Positions 42,697 to 51,943 are shown, counted from the stretch's first letter. The stretch: DNA of 64,000 bases from Paenibacillus daejeonensis DSM 15491 (GCF_000378385.1 NZ_KB899663.1:289417-353416); one strand, 5' to 3'. Made by a program: numbers and translations. The notes: a model not told the origin generated them from the sequence alone.

Positions 42697-44460
42697 ATGA
42701 GATCCTGGCTACATCGTCTGAAAGAATTGTTTTTTGAACAAATGACACTCCGCAAACGGATCATACTCATATTCGGTGCAGCCACACTGGTGCCATTTTT
42801 GTGTACCGTATTGTTGTCGCATCAGGCGATTACCACCATTATGAATAAGAACCTGACTTCCGGTGTACAAAGCAATCTGCACCAGGTCCAGTTATCCCTT
42901 GAGAACACCATCAGCAATTTGAATCATGTCTCACAGCAACTGGCTTACCCTGGCAGTGTCGGCAAACGGTTGGAGCAGTTTCTGATGGAGACCGAGCCCT
43001 ATGAGCGGGCAAGTCTGGTAGAGGAGATCAAGACGGAATTGAATCTGGTTACGTTTACGAATCCCTCGACAGGTCTGGTTCTCTATTATTTCACCAATCA
43101 AGATCGTCATATGTTTGAAAATATGGGGTTGAGGCGTGATTTTTCTCTAAAAGATCTGCCTCGTCTGGCCGGGTACCACCGGATTACGTACTATGGACCG
43201 CACGTCAGCAACACGCTCTACAATGATCAGTTCGTGCTCTCTGCTATGCGTCAGGTCGATCTTCCCGATCAGAACAGCGTGTTTGTCTATATTGAATCCG
43301 ATTTCAAGCTGACCCAGAACATCCTGGCAAGTGACCGGATCGCCAAGCATTCGCATCACCTGATTCTCGATAACGACCAGCGGATCGCTTACAGTGAAGC
43401 GAATGAGGCGTTCCCGCAGAATTCGTACTTTGGCGGAGAGCCGGACGTCGGGGGATACGGGGGGGAGATGATCTCCGGTCAGCTCAAAGGCTATTATTGG
43501 TTCAAGTCCGTCAGTAATCAGGGGTGGAGTATTGTCTCTCTGATTCCGTCTGCAGAGTACAATGAGGAACGCAATCGTTGGCTCCTGCAGATGGGCGGCT
43601 TGTTCCTGTTGTTTACGGTCATGGCCTTGCTCATCTCCTGGCTGCTGTGGAAGATGGTGTATAAGCCGCTGAATCAATTCAGTCTGGAAATGAAAAATGT
43701 GGTCGGCACCCGTGTCCTGTCGAAGCCTGCCAAGACGACGATTCCGGAATTTGTCCATCTCATTCATCAGTTCCACAATATGAAGGGGCAGATTGCCGCT
43801 TTATTCCAGGAAGTTGAGCAAAAGGAGAAGCGGCGGGCCGATCTGGAGGTAGAGAAACTGCGTCACCAGATCAATCCGCACTTCCTGATGAATACGCTCG
43901 ACACAGCACACTGGCTGGCTGTGATGAACGGGCAGAAGGAAATTGACAAGCTCGTTCTCTCGCTAAATAAATTACTGCACTATAACCTTGGCAAGCTTGG
44001 CGAGAGCTCCACCATCCGCGAGGAAATTGATTCGCTTCGCCAATATCTCATTCTTCAGCAGATCCGTTACGATTTTGAGTTCGATGTCCGAATCGATGTC
44101 AATGATGCGGTATTGGATGTTGAGGTGCCGCGCTTCATTCTGCAGCCGCTGGTGGAGAATGCTCTCTACCATGGACTTGATGACGGCGGGCAGATTGTCG
44201 TACGGGTGGAGCTGGGTGAGGAAATCGAGATCAGCATTGAGGATAACGGCGCAGGCATCTCTGAAGATAAGATTATGGAGCTGCTCGATGAGAATCAGCG
44301 GGACAAAGATAAGGTTGGCATGGGCATCGGCATGAGCTATGTCAAACGCATCATTCAGTCCCATTATGAAGGGCAGGCAAGACTATTAATCCACAGCAAG
44401 GTCGGCGAAGGCACACTCATCCGTCTGCTGCTCCCTTACCGAAAGGAGGAACAAGCATGA
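42697..44460 (+). CDS. YesM-type sensor histidine kinase
   Basis: Membrane kinase of 587 residues. Start is the ATG at 42697 with AGAGGTG nine bases before; an in-frame GTG at 42685 falls on that site. A helix at about residues 25-48 and another near 300-325 flank an extracellular domain. Then come a HAMP-like linker, the phosphoacceptor stretch HQINPHFLMNTLDTAHW (His about 395), the N-box FILQPLVENALYHGLDDGGQ, and the G-boxes EDNGAGI and GMGIGMSYVKR. It overlaps the next gene by four bases (ATGA). The signal is unknown. The nearest transport operon (47161 onward) has its own LacI regulator, so the target may be there or elsewhere. Confidence 0.93.
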   Translation: MRSWLHRLKELFFEQMTLRKRIILIFGAATLVPFLCTVLLSHQAITTIMNKNLTSGVQSNLHQVQLSLENTISNLNHVSQQLAYPGSVGKRLEQFLMETEPYERASLVEEIKTELNLVTFTNPSTGLVLYYFTNQDRHMFENMGLRRDFSLKDLPRLAGYHRITYYGPHVSNTLYNDQFVLSAMRQVDLPDQNSVFVYIESDFKLTQNILASDRIAKHSHHLILDNDQRIAYSEANEAFPQNSYFGGEPDVGGYGGEMISGQLKGYYWFKSVSNQGWSIVSLIPSAEYNEERNRWLLQMGGLFLLFTVMALLISWLLWKMVYKPLNQFSLEMKNVVGTRVLSKPAKTTIPEFVHLIHQFHNMKGQIAALFQEVEQKEKRRADLEVEKLRHQINPHFLMNTLDTAHWLAVMNGQKEIDKLVLSLNKLLHYNLGKLGESSTIREEIDSLRQYLILQQIRYDFEFDVRIDVNDAVLDVEVPRFILQPLVENALYHGLDDGGQIVVRVELGEEIEISIEDNGAGISEDKIMELLDENQRDKDKVGMGIGMSYVKRIIQSHYEGQARLLIHSKVGEGTLIRLLLPYRKEEQA

Positions 44461-45872
44461 ATGTATTAGTCGTAGATGACGACAAGCTCGTCCGCAAAGG
44501 CTTGATCTCAGCCATGCCGTGGGACAAGTATGGGCTGCATGTGGTAGGGGAAGCCAAAAATGGCGAGAAAGCGCTGGAGCAGCTGGAGACGCTCCAAGTT
44601 GATCTGCTTCTGACGGATCTTGCCATGCCGGTCATGTCGGGCATGGAGCTGATGCGTGCGGTACGCAAGCAATATCCGCACATCTTTATTGTGGTGCTGA
44701 CCTTGCATCAGGACTTCGAGTACATTCAAGAGGCGCTGCGTCTGGGAGCCATCGATTATATTGCCAAGGTGCAGCTGGAAGAGGAACAGTTCGACGAGGT
44801 ACTGGCGCGCATCTGTGGGCGCATCGCAGAGGAGCAGCGTCGATATGTCGCGCCTGCAGCGGCTGTTGAATTAACTCCTACACTGGATACGCCCGATCGC
44901 GGACTGGCCGTCATTGACTGGGAAGAAAGTGGAGGGAACGGCGATAGCAGGTTGCAAAGCATGCTGGCAACTTGGTCCGCAGTCGCATCCGGTTTATATA
45001 TGACGCTGGAGAAGAATGAGGAGGAGAGGCGGCAGGTGACGGCGCAGTTGAAGGCGTCAGGTGGACGGTCATCGGGGCTGGCCTTCTTAAGGCTGAGTAA
45101 CATGAGCGGATTGGAGCCCGGACAACTGGAGCGTCGACTGATCGCTTACCGGTCACACGACTTCTTCTATGAATGGGACCCGCAGCAAGCCTGGTACGAT
45201 GTCAACCTGGCTCAAGTGGCGGAGCAAGCCGAGTCGCTCTCCAAGCCGGAGCTGCTGGCGCTGCGCGAGCGCTGGCAATCGCTAGCCTGGCTGCACCTGG
45301 AGGAGCGGTTTGAGAAGCTGCTCAGCGAGCTGAAGGCTGTGCGAATGCCCCCGGCACAGCTCCTATCCGAGCTGGAGCTCTGGGTGATGGCATGGCATCG
45401 CTTCTATGCCCCGGATCGACTGGAGCTGCCCGATCGGCTGACGGCTTGGACAGACGTGTCATCGTGGCTTCGCGATGCCCGCGACCGGCTGGCCGCACGG
45501 CTTAGCAAGCCGCTCTATTCGCCAGAGGTGCGGGAAGTTATTCTTCAGGCGGCCTGGCGAGTGCACGAGCGCCTCGCAGAGCCTCTGCAGGCGACGACGA
45601 TTGCGCGTGAGTCGCATATGAGCCGCAGTTATTTTAGCCAATGCTTCAAGGATATTCTGGGGATGCCCTTCAACGAATATGTTCGTTACCATCGGATGGA
45701 GCAGGCCAAGGCCTATCTGCGCGAAACGAACCACACCGTGCTTTGGGTAGCTGAGCAGATTGGTTATACCGATGAGAAATATTTTAGCCGCCGTTTTCGC
45801 GAACAGACGGGGGTGCTCCCCAGCGAGTACCGTCAGCAGTGCAAGCGGGAATCGGAGATGACCGACATTTAG
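44457..45872 (+). CDS. YesN-type AraC response regulator
   Basis: Regulator of 471 residues. The receiver domain starts at MNVLVVDDDKLVRKGL with phosphoacceptor Asp54 in LLLTDLAMPVMSG; the conserved Lys is in IDYIAKVQLEEEQ. A linker of about 250 residues follows and then an AraC domain over the last 100 residues (MSRSYFSQCFKDILGMPFNE, GYTDEKYFSRRFREQTGVLP). It is coupled to the kinase by an ATGA overlap and followed by a strong terminator. Many YesN-like proteins activate adjoining sugar importers, but here the next gene is a LacI regulator with its own promoter region, so the target is unsettled. Confidence 0.93.
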   Translation: MNVLVVDDDKLVRKGLISAMPWDKYGLHVVGEAKNGEKALEQLETLQVDLLLTDLAMPVMSGMELMRAVRKQYPHIFIVVLTLHQDFEYIQEALRLGAIDYIAKVQLEEEQFDEVLARICGRIAEEQRRYVAPAAAVELTPTLDTPDRGLAVIDWEESGGNGDSRLQSMLATWSAVASGLYMTLEKNEEERRQVTAQLKASGGRSSGLAFLRLSNMSGLEPGQLERRLIAYRSHDFFYEWDPQQAWYDVNLAQVAEQAESLSKPELLALRERWQSLAWLHLEERFEKLLSELKAVRMPPAQLLSELELWVMAWHRFYAPDRLELPDRLTAWTDVSSWLRDARDRLAARLSKPLYSPEVREVILQAAWRVHERLAEPLQATTIARESHMSRSYFSQCFKDILGMPFNEYVRYHRMEQAKAYLRETNHTVLWVAEQIGYTDEKYFSRRFREQTGVLPSEYRQQCKRESEMTDI

Positions 45873-45904
45873 TCATATGGAACCTCAGGCCGAAGGAATA
45901 TGGG

Positions 45905-45929
45905 CAGCCGTCTTTTTGACGGCTGTCTT
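45905..45929 (+). terminator. Rho-independent terminator after the third regulator
   Basis: CAGCCGTC and GACGGCTG pair around a TTTTT loop, followed by TCTTTTC. It separates the two-component pair from the LacI gene. Confidence 0.85.
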
Positions 45930-45976
45930 TTCTGTTTGAATTCGGTTTGATTTGTACAATAGGTAAATGAAGCTTT

Positions 45977-46003
45977 GTAAAACATACGAATTTTTACGTA
46001 AAA
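45977..46003 (+). promoter_or_regulatory. Candidate LacI-family operators upstream of the regulator
   Basis: TTTTACGTAAAA (45992-46003) is a perfect 12-bp palindrome with the central CG usual for LacI-family operators. A GTAAAA half-site precedes it at 45977. The same half-sites recur before the importer gene (47030-47063), so the regulator at 46043 probably controls itself and the operon. Confidence 0.6.
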
Positions 46004-46042
46004 TAAATCACTTTGGTTTTACTGAAAGAGGAGGAGCTTAGC

Positions 46043-47020
46043 ATGGTCAGAATGGAGACAATCGCCAATCTGGCAGGCGTGTCGGTATCTACCGTCTCTA
46101 ATGTCCTGAACGGGCGGTCCAATGTCGGGCAGGCAACGCGGGAGCGGGTCTTGCGGATTTGCGAAGAGCAGGGCTACCAGTTAAATACCCCTACCCGCAA
46201 GGAGCGTTCGAGCAAGTCTAACCGCATCCTGTTCGTATTCCAGGATTTCGATCGCGATTTTTACCTGAAGATCATTCATGGCATCAGTGATTATTTGACG
46301 GAGAACGGCTATGACCTGGTGATTTGTACGAACCGCTCGAGCGGGAGCTTCATGCGCAGCAGCTTTGCAGGAGGCGCGATCTGCCTCGACGGCAGCATGA
46401 CCGACGAAGCGGTGCTTGCCGCCTCGACGCCCGAATTTCCAATTGTGGTGATGGACCGCATCATCCACGACGATTCAACCAATGTAAAAAGCGTGGTGGT
46501 GAACAACTATCCGGTGATGTGCGAGATGGTTCAAGCGCTGGTGGAGTCGGGCGTGAAGAAATTCGGATTTCTGGGTGGGCAAGAGTTTACGCTGGATAAC
46601 AAAGAACGATTTGAAGGACTTGCGGACACCTTGGCTAAGAATAATCTGCCTTTTGACCGCAAATATTATTACCATGGCAATTACCGGGAACAAAGTGGCT
46701 ACCAGGCCGCCAAAATTATGGCTCTCAGTCACGATCTCCCCGAAGCCTTGATTTGTGCAAATGACAATATGGCGATTGGTGCGATCAAGGCATTTGAAGA
46801 GAGCGGGATCCGGGTTCCGGAGCAAATTGCCGTAACGGGCTTTGATGATTCCGAGACCTCGGACATGGCGGGGCTGACGACCGTCACGATTCCCAGATAC
46901 GAAAGCGGCTATCTGGCAGCCAAGGAGCTGCTGGAGATGATTCATGGCCAGGCAGACCGGACACCTTTCAAACTCAATGCATCCGTTACGTGGCGAAGCA
47001 CGACACCAAGGGATGAATAA
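46043..47020 (+). CDS. LacI-family transcription regulator
   Basis: Repressor of 325 residues. Start is the ATG at 46043 after GAGGAGG; upstream in-frame ATGs lack a site. The N-terminal helix-turn-helix reads TIANLAGVSVSTVSNVLNGR, followed by the hinge helix region and a periplasmic-binding-like effector domain from about residue 60 (RILFVFQDF; GFLGGQEF; ICANDNMAIGAIKAFEESGI; VTGFDDSE). It lies directly upstream of a maltose-type importer operon with an alpha-glucosidase, so the inducer is likely an alpha-glucan oligosaccharide. Palindromes built from TTTTAC/GTAAAA flank the gene on both sides and are candidate operators. Confidence 0.92.
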   Translation: MVRMETIANLAGVSVSTVSNVLNGRSNVGQATRERVLRICEEQGYQLNTPTRKERSSKSNRILFVFQDFDRDFYLKIIHGISDYLTENGYDLVICTNRSSGSFMRSSFAGGAICLDGSMTDEAVLAASTPEFPIVVMDRIIHDDSTNVKSVVVNNYPVMCEMVQALVESGVKKFGFLGGQEFTLDNKERFEGLADTLAKNNLPFDRKYYYHGNYREQSGYQAAKIMALSHDLPEALICANDNMAIGAIKAFEESGIRVPEQIAVTGFDDSETSDMAGLTTVTIPRYESGYLAAKELLEMIHGQADRTPFKLNASVTWRSTTPRDE

Positions 47021-47029
47021 TGGGATTGT

Positions 47030-47078
47030 AAGTAAAATTTTACTTGAAATATTTTTGTTTTACTATGAATAATATAAT
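47030..47078 (+). promoter_or_regulatory. Operator and promoter of the third importer operon
   Basis: AAGTAAAATTTTACTT (47030-47045) is a perfect 16-bp palindrome built from the same GTAAAA/TTTTAC half-sites as upstream of the LacI gene. Another TTTTAC is at 47058. A perfect -10 (TATAAT) lies at 47073. No clear -35 is visible at 17 bases. The layout suggests repression or operator-dependent control by the upstream LacI protein. Confidence 0.65.
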
Positions 47079-47160
47079 TTTTTATCTATGGAAGTGTTTA
47101 CAATCGAAGAAAAGATGGTAATAAGAACTGAATATTATGATGACTAAGGGGGCGCGTACA

Positions 47161-48423
47161 TTGAAAAAAGTAAAATCTATTTCCGGTTTACTGAGCGTAG
47201 TCATGCTATCTGCTGTTGTAGCGGCGTGTGGGGGCAACGGGGGCAATAACCCCGCACCGGGCACCAATAATCCTGATAACGCTGGGAACGGCGGCATGGA
47301 GCCGATCTCGATCTTCCAATCCAAGGTCGAAATTGCTGGTGAGCTGGAGGCCCTGGCTCGGACGTACACCGAGGAAACCGGCAACCAGATCGAAGTATGG
47401 GGCTCAGCTGGCGATGCTTATATTACGCAGCTGCAGGCTCGCTTGACTGCGAATGAAGGGCCGACAATTTTCAGCGTCCAGCCTGGAGAAGAAGCGGAGC
47501 GCTTCAAGTCTTATTTCTATGACATGTCCGGCGAGTCGTACATCGAGAACCTGGCACCGGATATGGGGCTGGAGATCGACGGCAAAATTGTAGGCATGCC
47601 CATCGGCGTCGAAGGCTTCGGACTCGTCTACAATGCGGACATGGTAGATCCTGCAGACGTAACGGACTTGGCGAGCTTCACCCAGACCCTGCAGCGTCTC
47701 AAAGCAGAGGGCGTGAACGGCCTGAGCCTCTCCGAGGAAGCTTACTTCCTGATCGGACATATTATCAACACGCCATTTGCTCTGCAGGAGGATCCGCAAG
47801 CGTATCTGACGCAGCTGGCAGCTGGCGAAGTGAAAACGGCAGAAACCCCGGAATTCCAAGAGTTTGCCGAGTTTCTTGAGGTAATCCGTGCGGAGACCAC
47901 TAATCCGCTGGAGGTTACGTATGACAGACAAATGGGCGACTTCGCTACCGACCGCAATGCGATGGTTCACCAGGGCAACTGGAGCTACAGCATGCTGGAG
48001 GATTTCGGTGAATTGAACATTGGCATGATGCCATTCCCGCTGATGGGCAATGACAAGCTTGCCGTAGATATTCCTGCCGGCTGGGTGATTAACAATTCGG
48101 CCAGCGAAGGCCAGATTCAGGCAGCCAACGCGTTCATTGATTGGGTGTACAACAGTGAAACCGGACAAAATGCAATCGTGAATGAATTCAAATTCATTCC
48201 GGCCGTGACCAACATTGAAGCGACCGATATGGACCCGCTCTCCCAAGCGGTTTACGACGCTACACAAAGCGGAGATACCATCCCTTGGGCACTGACCTAC
48301 TTCCCGCCGGGCATCATCGTCAATGACCTGGCACCGCTCGCACAGGAATTTTTCCTGACCCCATCCATGACGGGTGAGCAGTTCCTGGAGCGTTTGGACC
48401 AGGTGTGGGCGAACGCCGGATAA
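47161..48423 (+). CDS. Sugar-binding lipoprotein of the third importer
   Basis: Family-1 solute-binding lipoprotein of 420 residues. I chose the TTG at 47161, giving an N-terminus MKKVKSISGLLSVVMLS, because AAGGGGG stands about eight bases upstream; the in-frame ATG at 47137 lies before that site. Lipobox VVAAC (Cys23), Gly/Asn/Pro-rich tether, then the binding fold with GMPIGVEGFGLVYNADM and AMVHQGNWSYSML, typical of MalE/AmyE-like proteins. Two permeases and a GH13 alpha-glucosidase follow, so maltodextrin or a related alpha-glucoside is the likely substrate. Confidence 0.92.
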   Translation: MKKVKSISGLLSVVMLSAVVAACGGNGGNNPAPGTNNPDNAGNGGMEPISIFQSKVEIAGELEALARTYTEETGNQIEVWGSAGDAYITQLQARLTANEGPTIFSVQPGEEAERFKSYFYDMSGESYIENLAPDMGLEIDGKIVGMPIGVEGFGLVYNADMVDPADVTDLASFTQTLQRLKAEGVNGLSLSEEAYFLIGHIINTPFALQEDPQAYLTQLAAGEVKTAETPEFQEFAEFLEVIRAETTNPLEVTYDRQMGDFATDRNAMVHQGNWSYSMLEDFGELNIGMMPFPLMGNDKLAVDIPAGWVINNSASEGQIQAANAFIDWVYNSETGQNAIVNEFKFIPAVTNIEATDMDPLSQAVYDATQSGDTIPWALTYFPPGIIVNDLAPLAQEFFLTPSMTGEQFLERLDQVWANAG

Positions 48424-48445
48424 GCAATGATTGTATAGAAAACAT

Positions 48446-48482
48446 GCGAAAGCCTGACTTGCCAGACATGTTAGGCTTTCGC
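48446..48482 (+). terminator. Intercistronic hairpin after the binding-protein gene
   Basis: GCGAAAGCCT (48446-48455) and AGGCTTTCGC (48473-48482) form a perfect 10-bp stem, with further partial pairing towards the loop. Only a weak TTTG follows, and the permease start is 42 bases on. Like the hairpin at 15398-15432, it probably lowers expression of the permeases relative to the binding protein. Confidence 0.7.
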
Positions 48483-48523
48483 TTTGTCTGAAGTTTAAAA
48501 CACGGTGGAAAAGAGGCGCACGG

Positions 48524-49399
48524 ATGAAAAAAAATAGAGACCGGGCATGGTATGCCCTATTTACCGTCCCGCTGCTGATTATTTTTTCGATTGTGGTCAT
48601 TATTCCGTTTCTGATCGGGATCTATTATTCCTTCATCAGCTGGGACGGGATTGCCGCTAACCCCAAGGTGTTCGTGGGACTGGATAACTATGTACGGCTA
48701 TTCCAGGATCAGCGGTTTATTCAATCGGGATGGGTCACCTTGCAATTTACGTTGCTTGCGCTGATCATCGTCAATTTGTTTGGTTTGGTTTTCTCCATGT
48801 TAGTTACCAGCAAGCTGCGGGTGCGCAATGTGGCCCGGACGATGCTATTCATGCCGAACCTGATTGGCGGCCTGATTCTGGGTTACATCTGGAAGTTTAT
48901 TTTCACAGACGCCTTCCGCAATGTTGGTGAGGCTACGGGATGGACCGGGTTCTTCTTTAACTGGCTGCTTGATCCTCAGTATGCGCTGTTCGCACTGGTC
49001 GTTGTTTTTGCATGGCAGATGGCTGGTTATACGATGATTATTTATATTGCAGGCATTCAGGGCATCCCCGATGATGTGATGGAAGCGGCTCGAGTGGATG
49101 GAGCCAACCTCTGGCAACGGACGACGCGCATTGTGTTCCCGCTGCTGATGCCCTCCTTCACAATCTGTCTGTTCCTGACTCTGTCCGGGGCATTCAAGAT
49201 CTTTGATGTCAACCTCTCGCTGACAGGCGGCGGACCGATTAACTCCACCGAGCTGCTGGCGATGAATATCTTTAATGAAATCTTTGGCTATAACCGGTAC
49301 GGTCTCGGCCAGGCCAAGGCGATCATCTTCTTCATCCTCGTCGCCGCAGTCACCATCACTCAGGTGATTATCACGAAGCGAAGAGAGGTGCAGATGTAA
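48524..49399 (+). CDS. Sugar ABC transporter permease, MalF type
   Basis: Permease of 291 residues with six membrane segments, the first at about 13-37 after a Lys/Arg-rich N-terminus. The EAA loop is MEAARVDGANLWQRTTRIVF, and the late LTGGGPINSTELLAMNIFN motif is typical of the family. Start is the ATG at 48524, preceded by AAGAGGCG. The stop codon shares a base with the start of the second permease (TAATG at 49397-49401), so the two are coupled. No ATPase gene is present. Confidence 0.93.
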   Translation: MKKNRDRAWYALFTVPLLIIFSIVVIIPFLIGIYYSFISWDGIAANPKVFVGLDNYVRLFQDQRFIQSGWVTLQFTLLALIIVNLFGLVFSMLVTSKLRVRNVARTMLFMPNLIGGLILGYIWKFIFTDAFRNVGEATGWTGFFFNWLLDPQYALFALVVVFAWQMAGYTMIIYIAGIQGIPDDVMEAARVDGANLWQRTTRIVFPLLMPSFTICLFLTLSGAFKIFDVNLSLTGGGPINSTELLAMNIFNEIFGYNRYGLGQAKAIIFFILVAAVTITQVIITKRREVQM

Positions 49400-50235
49400 T
49401 GAACAAATCGGTCAAATGGCTGTTGGAAGTGCTGTTGCTTCTGGCAGCGGTGGTCTTCCTGTCACCGATCTACATTATGTTGGTCAATTCGTTCAAGAAT
49501 CGCGCCGAGCTCTATGAGAACGTGTTGTCACTACCTTCTTCCTTCAGCTTCCAGTATTACAGTGAAGCCATTGATCGGATGAACTTTTTGACAGCCTTCG
49601 GCAACTCGTTGTATGTCACCATCACCTCTGTGGTCTTTATCGTCGTGCTTGCATCGATGACCGCGTGGATGCTGGTTCGCACAGACAATCGGCTTAGCCG
49701 TATCATTTTCCTGGTGTTCGTATCCACCATGCTGATCCCGTTCCAGACGCTGATGATGCCGCTGATGCAAGTCATGGACTGGATTCGTTCGAACACGGGC
49801 ATTCCCATGCTTAATACGCATGAAGGCTTGATCTTCATGAACATTGGCTTTCATGCCAGTATGGCCGTCTTCCTCTACCACGGCTTCATCAAGTCGGTGC
49901 CGATTGCACTGGAGGAGGCGGCTACGATTGATGGCTGTACCAAGTTCGGTGTATTCTGGCGCATCGTCTTCCCGATGCTGAAGACCATCACGGTCACGGT
50001 GGCCATTCTCGATGTCATCATGATGTGGAACGACTATCTGCTGCCCTCGCTGGTCCTCTCGTCGACAGGTCTGCGGACAATCCCGCTGGCGACCTTCTAC
50101 TTCTTCGGGGAGTTCACCATCGTGTGGAACCTGGCGATGGCTGGTCTGACGCTGACCATCATCCCGGTTGTCATCTTCTACGCGTTCGCGCAGAAGTACA
50201 TTATCAAGGGCATTGCTGCCGGGGCGGTAAAATAA
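49399..50235 (+). CDS. Sugar ABC transporter permease, MalG type
   Basis: Second permease, 278 residues, six membrane segments. The EAA loop is EEAATIDGCTKFGVFWRIVF, and the C-terminus YIIKGIAAGAVK is typical. Start is the ATG at 49399, overlapping the upstream stop by one base. The alpha-glucosidase gene follows after 19 bases, which makes this a four-gene uptake and hydrolysis operon. Confidence 0.93.
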   Translation: MNKSVKWLLEVLLLLAAVVFLSPIYIMLVNSFKNRAELYENVLSLPSSFSFQYYSEAIDRMNFLTAFGNSLYVTITSVVFIVVLASMTAWMLVRTDNRLSRIIFLVFVSTMLIPFQTLMMPLMQVMDWIRSNTGIPMLNTHEGLIFMNIGFHASMAVFLYHGFIKSVPIALEEAATIDGCTKFGVFWRIVFPMLKTITVTVAILDVIMMWNDYLLPSLVLSSTGLRTIPLATFYFFGEFTIVWNLAMAGLTLTIIPVVIFYAFAQKYIIKGIAAGAVK

Positions 50236-50254
50236 GGATGGAAGGGAGAGAAGC

Positions 50255-51943
50255 ATGACAATTAAACATGAAACGCAGCAAGGCAATCCGTCTGCTACGC
50301 CAACCAAGGCCTGGTGGAAGGAAGCTGTGGTCTATCAGGTGTACTGGCGCAGCTTCTATGACTCGGATGGGGACGGATTTGGCGATATGGAAGGACTGAT
50401 CGAGAAGCTGGATTATATTCAGGGCCTCGGTATCGACATCATCTGGCTTAACCCCGTGTTCGAATCTCCTGATCTGGACAACGGATATGATATTTCCGAC
50501 TATGAGTCGGTCATGCCCAAGGCTGGAACGATGGAGATTTGGGAGAAGCTGCTGGCTGAGGTTCATGCTCGCGGAATGAAGCTGATTATGGATCTGGTCG
50601 TCAACCATACGTCAATGGCCCACCCGTGGTTTCTTGAATCTCGTTCCTCCCGTGATAATCCCAAGCGGGACTGGTATATCTGGCGGGACGGGCAAGATCT
50701 GCATCCGCCCAACAACTGGCGTTCCTATTTTACGCCTTCCACCTGGGAGTGGGACGTCGAGACCGAGCAATTTTATTTCCACTCCTTTGCCACAGAGCAG
50801 CCGGATCTGAATTGGGAGAACCCGGAGCTGCGGCAGGAGATCTACCGGATGATGCGGTTCTGGCTGGACAAAGGCATTGACGGTTTCCGTCTGGATGCGA
50901 TTGCCTTGCTCGCCAAGCCGGAGTCCTTCGAAGATGCGCAGAACCCGGAGGATATTGCTTATCTGACCAATAATCCGGGACTGCATGATTACCTGCAAGA
51001 GATGCACCGTGAGGTATTCAGCCGTTATGATGTGGTGACGGTTGGGGAAACGGCCTTTGTCTCTCCAGAGGATGGGCTGAAGTTTGTCGATGAGGAGCGG
51101 GGCGAGCTCAACATGCTGTTCCACTTCGAGGTTTGCGACGAGATGCCCACTTGGGATATGCTCCGGTTCAAGCAGGTGCAGCGCCGCTGGTATGATGGGC
51201 TCTGGGGACGTGGCTGGGGCTCGCAATTTCTCAACAATCATGACCACACGCGGCAAGTGACCCGATACGGCAACGACGGAGCATTCCGTGTCCAATCCGC
51301 CAAGCTGTTGGCGACGATGCTTCATACATTGCCGGGCACGCCTTATGTGTATCAAGGCGAGGAGATCGGAATGACCGGGGTGCGCTTCCCCTCGATTAAT
51401 CATTACAATGACATTGCGATGCGCAACCGGTATGAGGAGGAAGTGAGCAAGGGTCGTGATCCGCAAGAGGTGTTGGAGGAGCTGCAGCCGCTGAGCCGGG
51501 ACAACTCGCGTACGCCCATGCAGTGGAATGATTCGGAGCACGGCGGTTTCTCCAGTGGCCCACCATGGATCTACCCGAATCCCAACTACAAGGACATTAA
51601 TGTGGAAAAGGATGGGGCGAGTCCGGATTCGGTTTACCGTTACTATCAACGCCTCATCGCCCTGCGCAAGCAGTATGAAGTCATGGTGTACGGCAATTTC
51701 GAGGAGCTGGAGCCGTGGCGCGAGGATGAGCATTTGTACGTCTACACTCGGACGCTTGGTGAGGAGACGTGGCTGATTGTGCTGAATCATGCGGATCAGC
51801 CGGCCATTCTGGAGCTGCCTGAATCTTGGCGGAATCAGGAGCGTGTGCTGCTGCTGGACAATTATGCCGGAGCCGACGACGAGATCGGCGGTCCGTTGCA
51901 GCTCGGTCCGCATGAGGCGCGTATCTATCGGATGAATGGATAG
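50255..51943 (+). CDS. GH13 alpha-glucosidase, oligo-1,6/alpha-1,4 type
   Basis: Cytoplasmic GH13 (subfamily 31-like) enzyme of 562 residues with the usual barrel start AWWKEAVVYQVYWRSFYDSD. Conserved regions: DLVVNHTS; GIDGFRLDAIALL with nucleophile Asp214; TVGETAF with acid/base Glu265; FLNNHDHTR with the transition-state Asp330. After the nucleophile comes Ala, where oligo-1,6-glucosidases generally have Val, which may favour alpha-1,4 bonds. NHDH replaces the more common NHDQ. Start is the ATG at 50255 after GGAAGGGAG. It probably cleaves malto- or isomalto-oligosaccharides brought in by the importer encoded just upstream. Confidence 0.93.
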   Translation: MTIKHETQQGNPSATPTKAWWKEAVVYQVYWRSFYDSDGDGFGDMEGLIEKLDYIQGLGIDIIWLNPVFESPDLDNGYDISDYESVMPKAGTMEIWEKLLAEVHARGMKLIMDLVVNHTSMAHPWFLESRSSRDNPKRDWYIWRDGQDLHPPNNWRSYFTPSTWEWDVETEQFYFHSFATEQPDLNWENPELRQEIYRMMRFWLDKGIDGFRLDAIALLAKPESFEDAQNPEDIAYLTNNPGLHDYLQEMHREVFSRYDVVTVGETAFVSPEDGLKFVDEERGELNMLFHFEVCDEMPTWDMLRFKQVQRRWYDGLWGRGWGSQFLNNHDHTRQVTRYGNDGAFRVQSAKLLATMLHTLPGTPYVYQGEEIGMTGVRFPSINHYNDIAMRNRYEEEVSKGRDPQEVLEELQPLSRDNSRTPMQWNDSEHGGFSSGPPWIYPNPNYKDINVEKDGASPDSVYRYYQRLIALRKQYEVMVYGNFEELEPWREDEHLYVYTRTLGEETWLIVLNHADQPAILELPESWRNQERVLLLDNYAGADDEIGGPLQLGPHEARIYRMNG

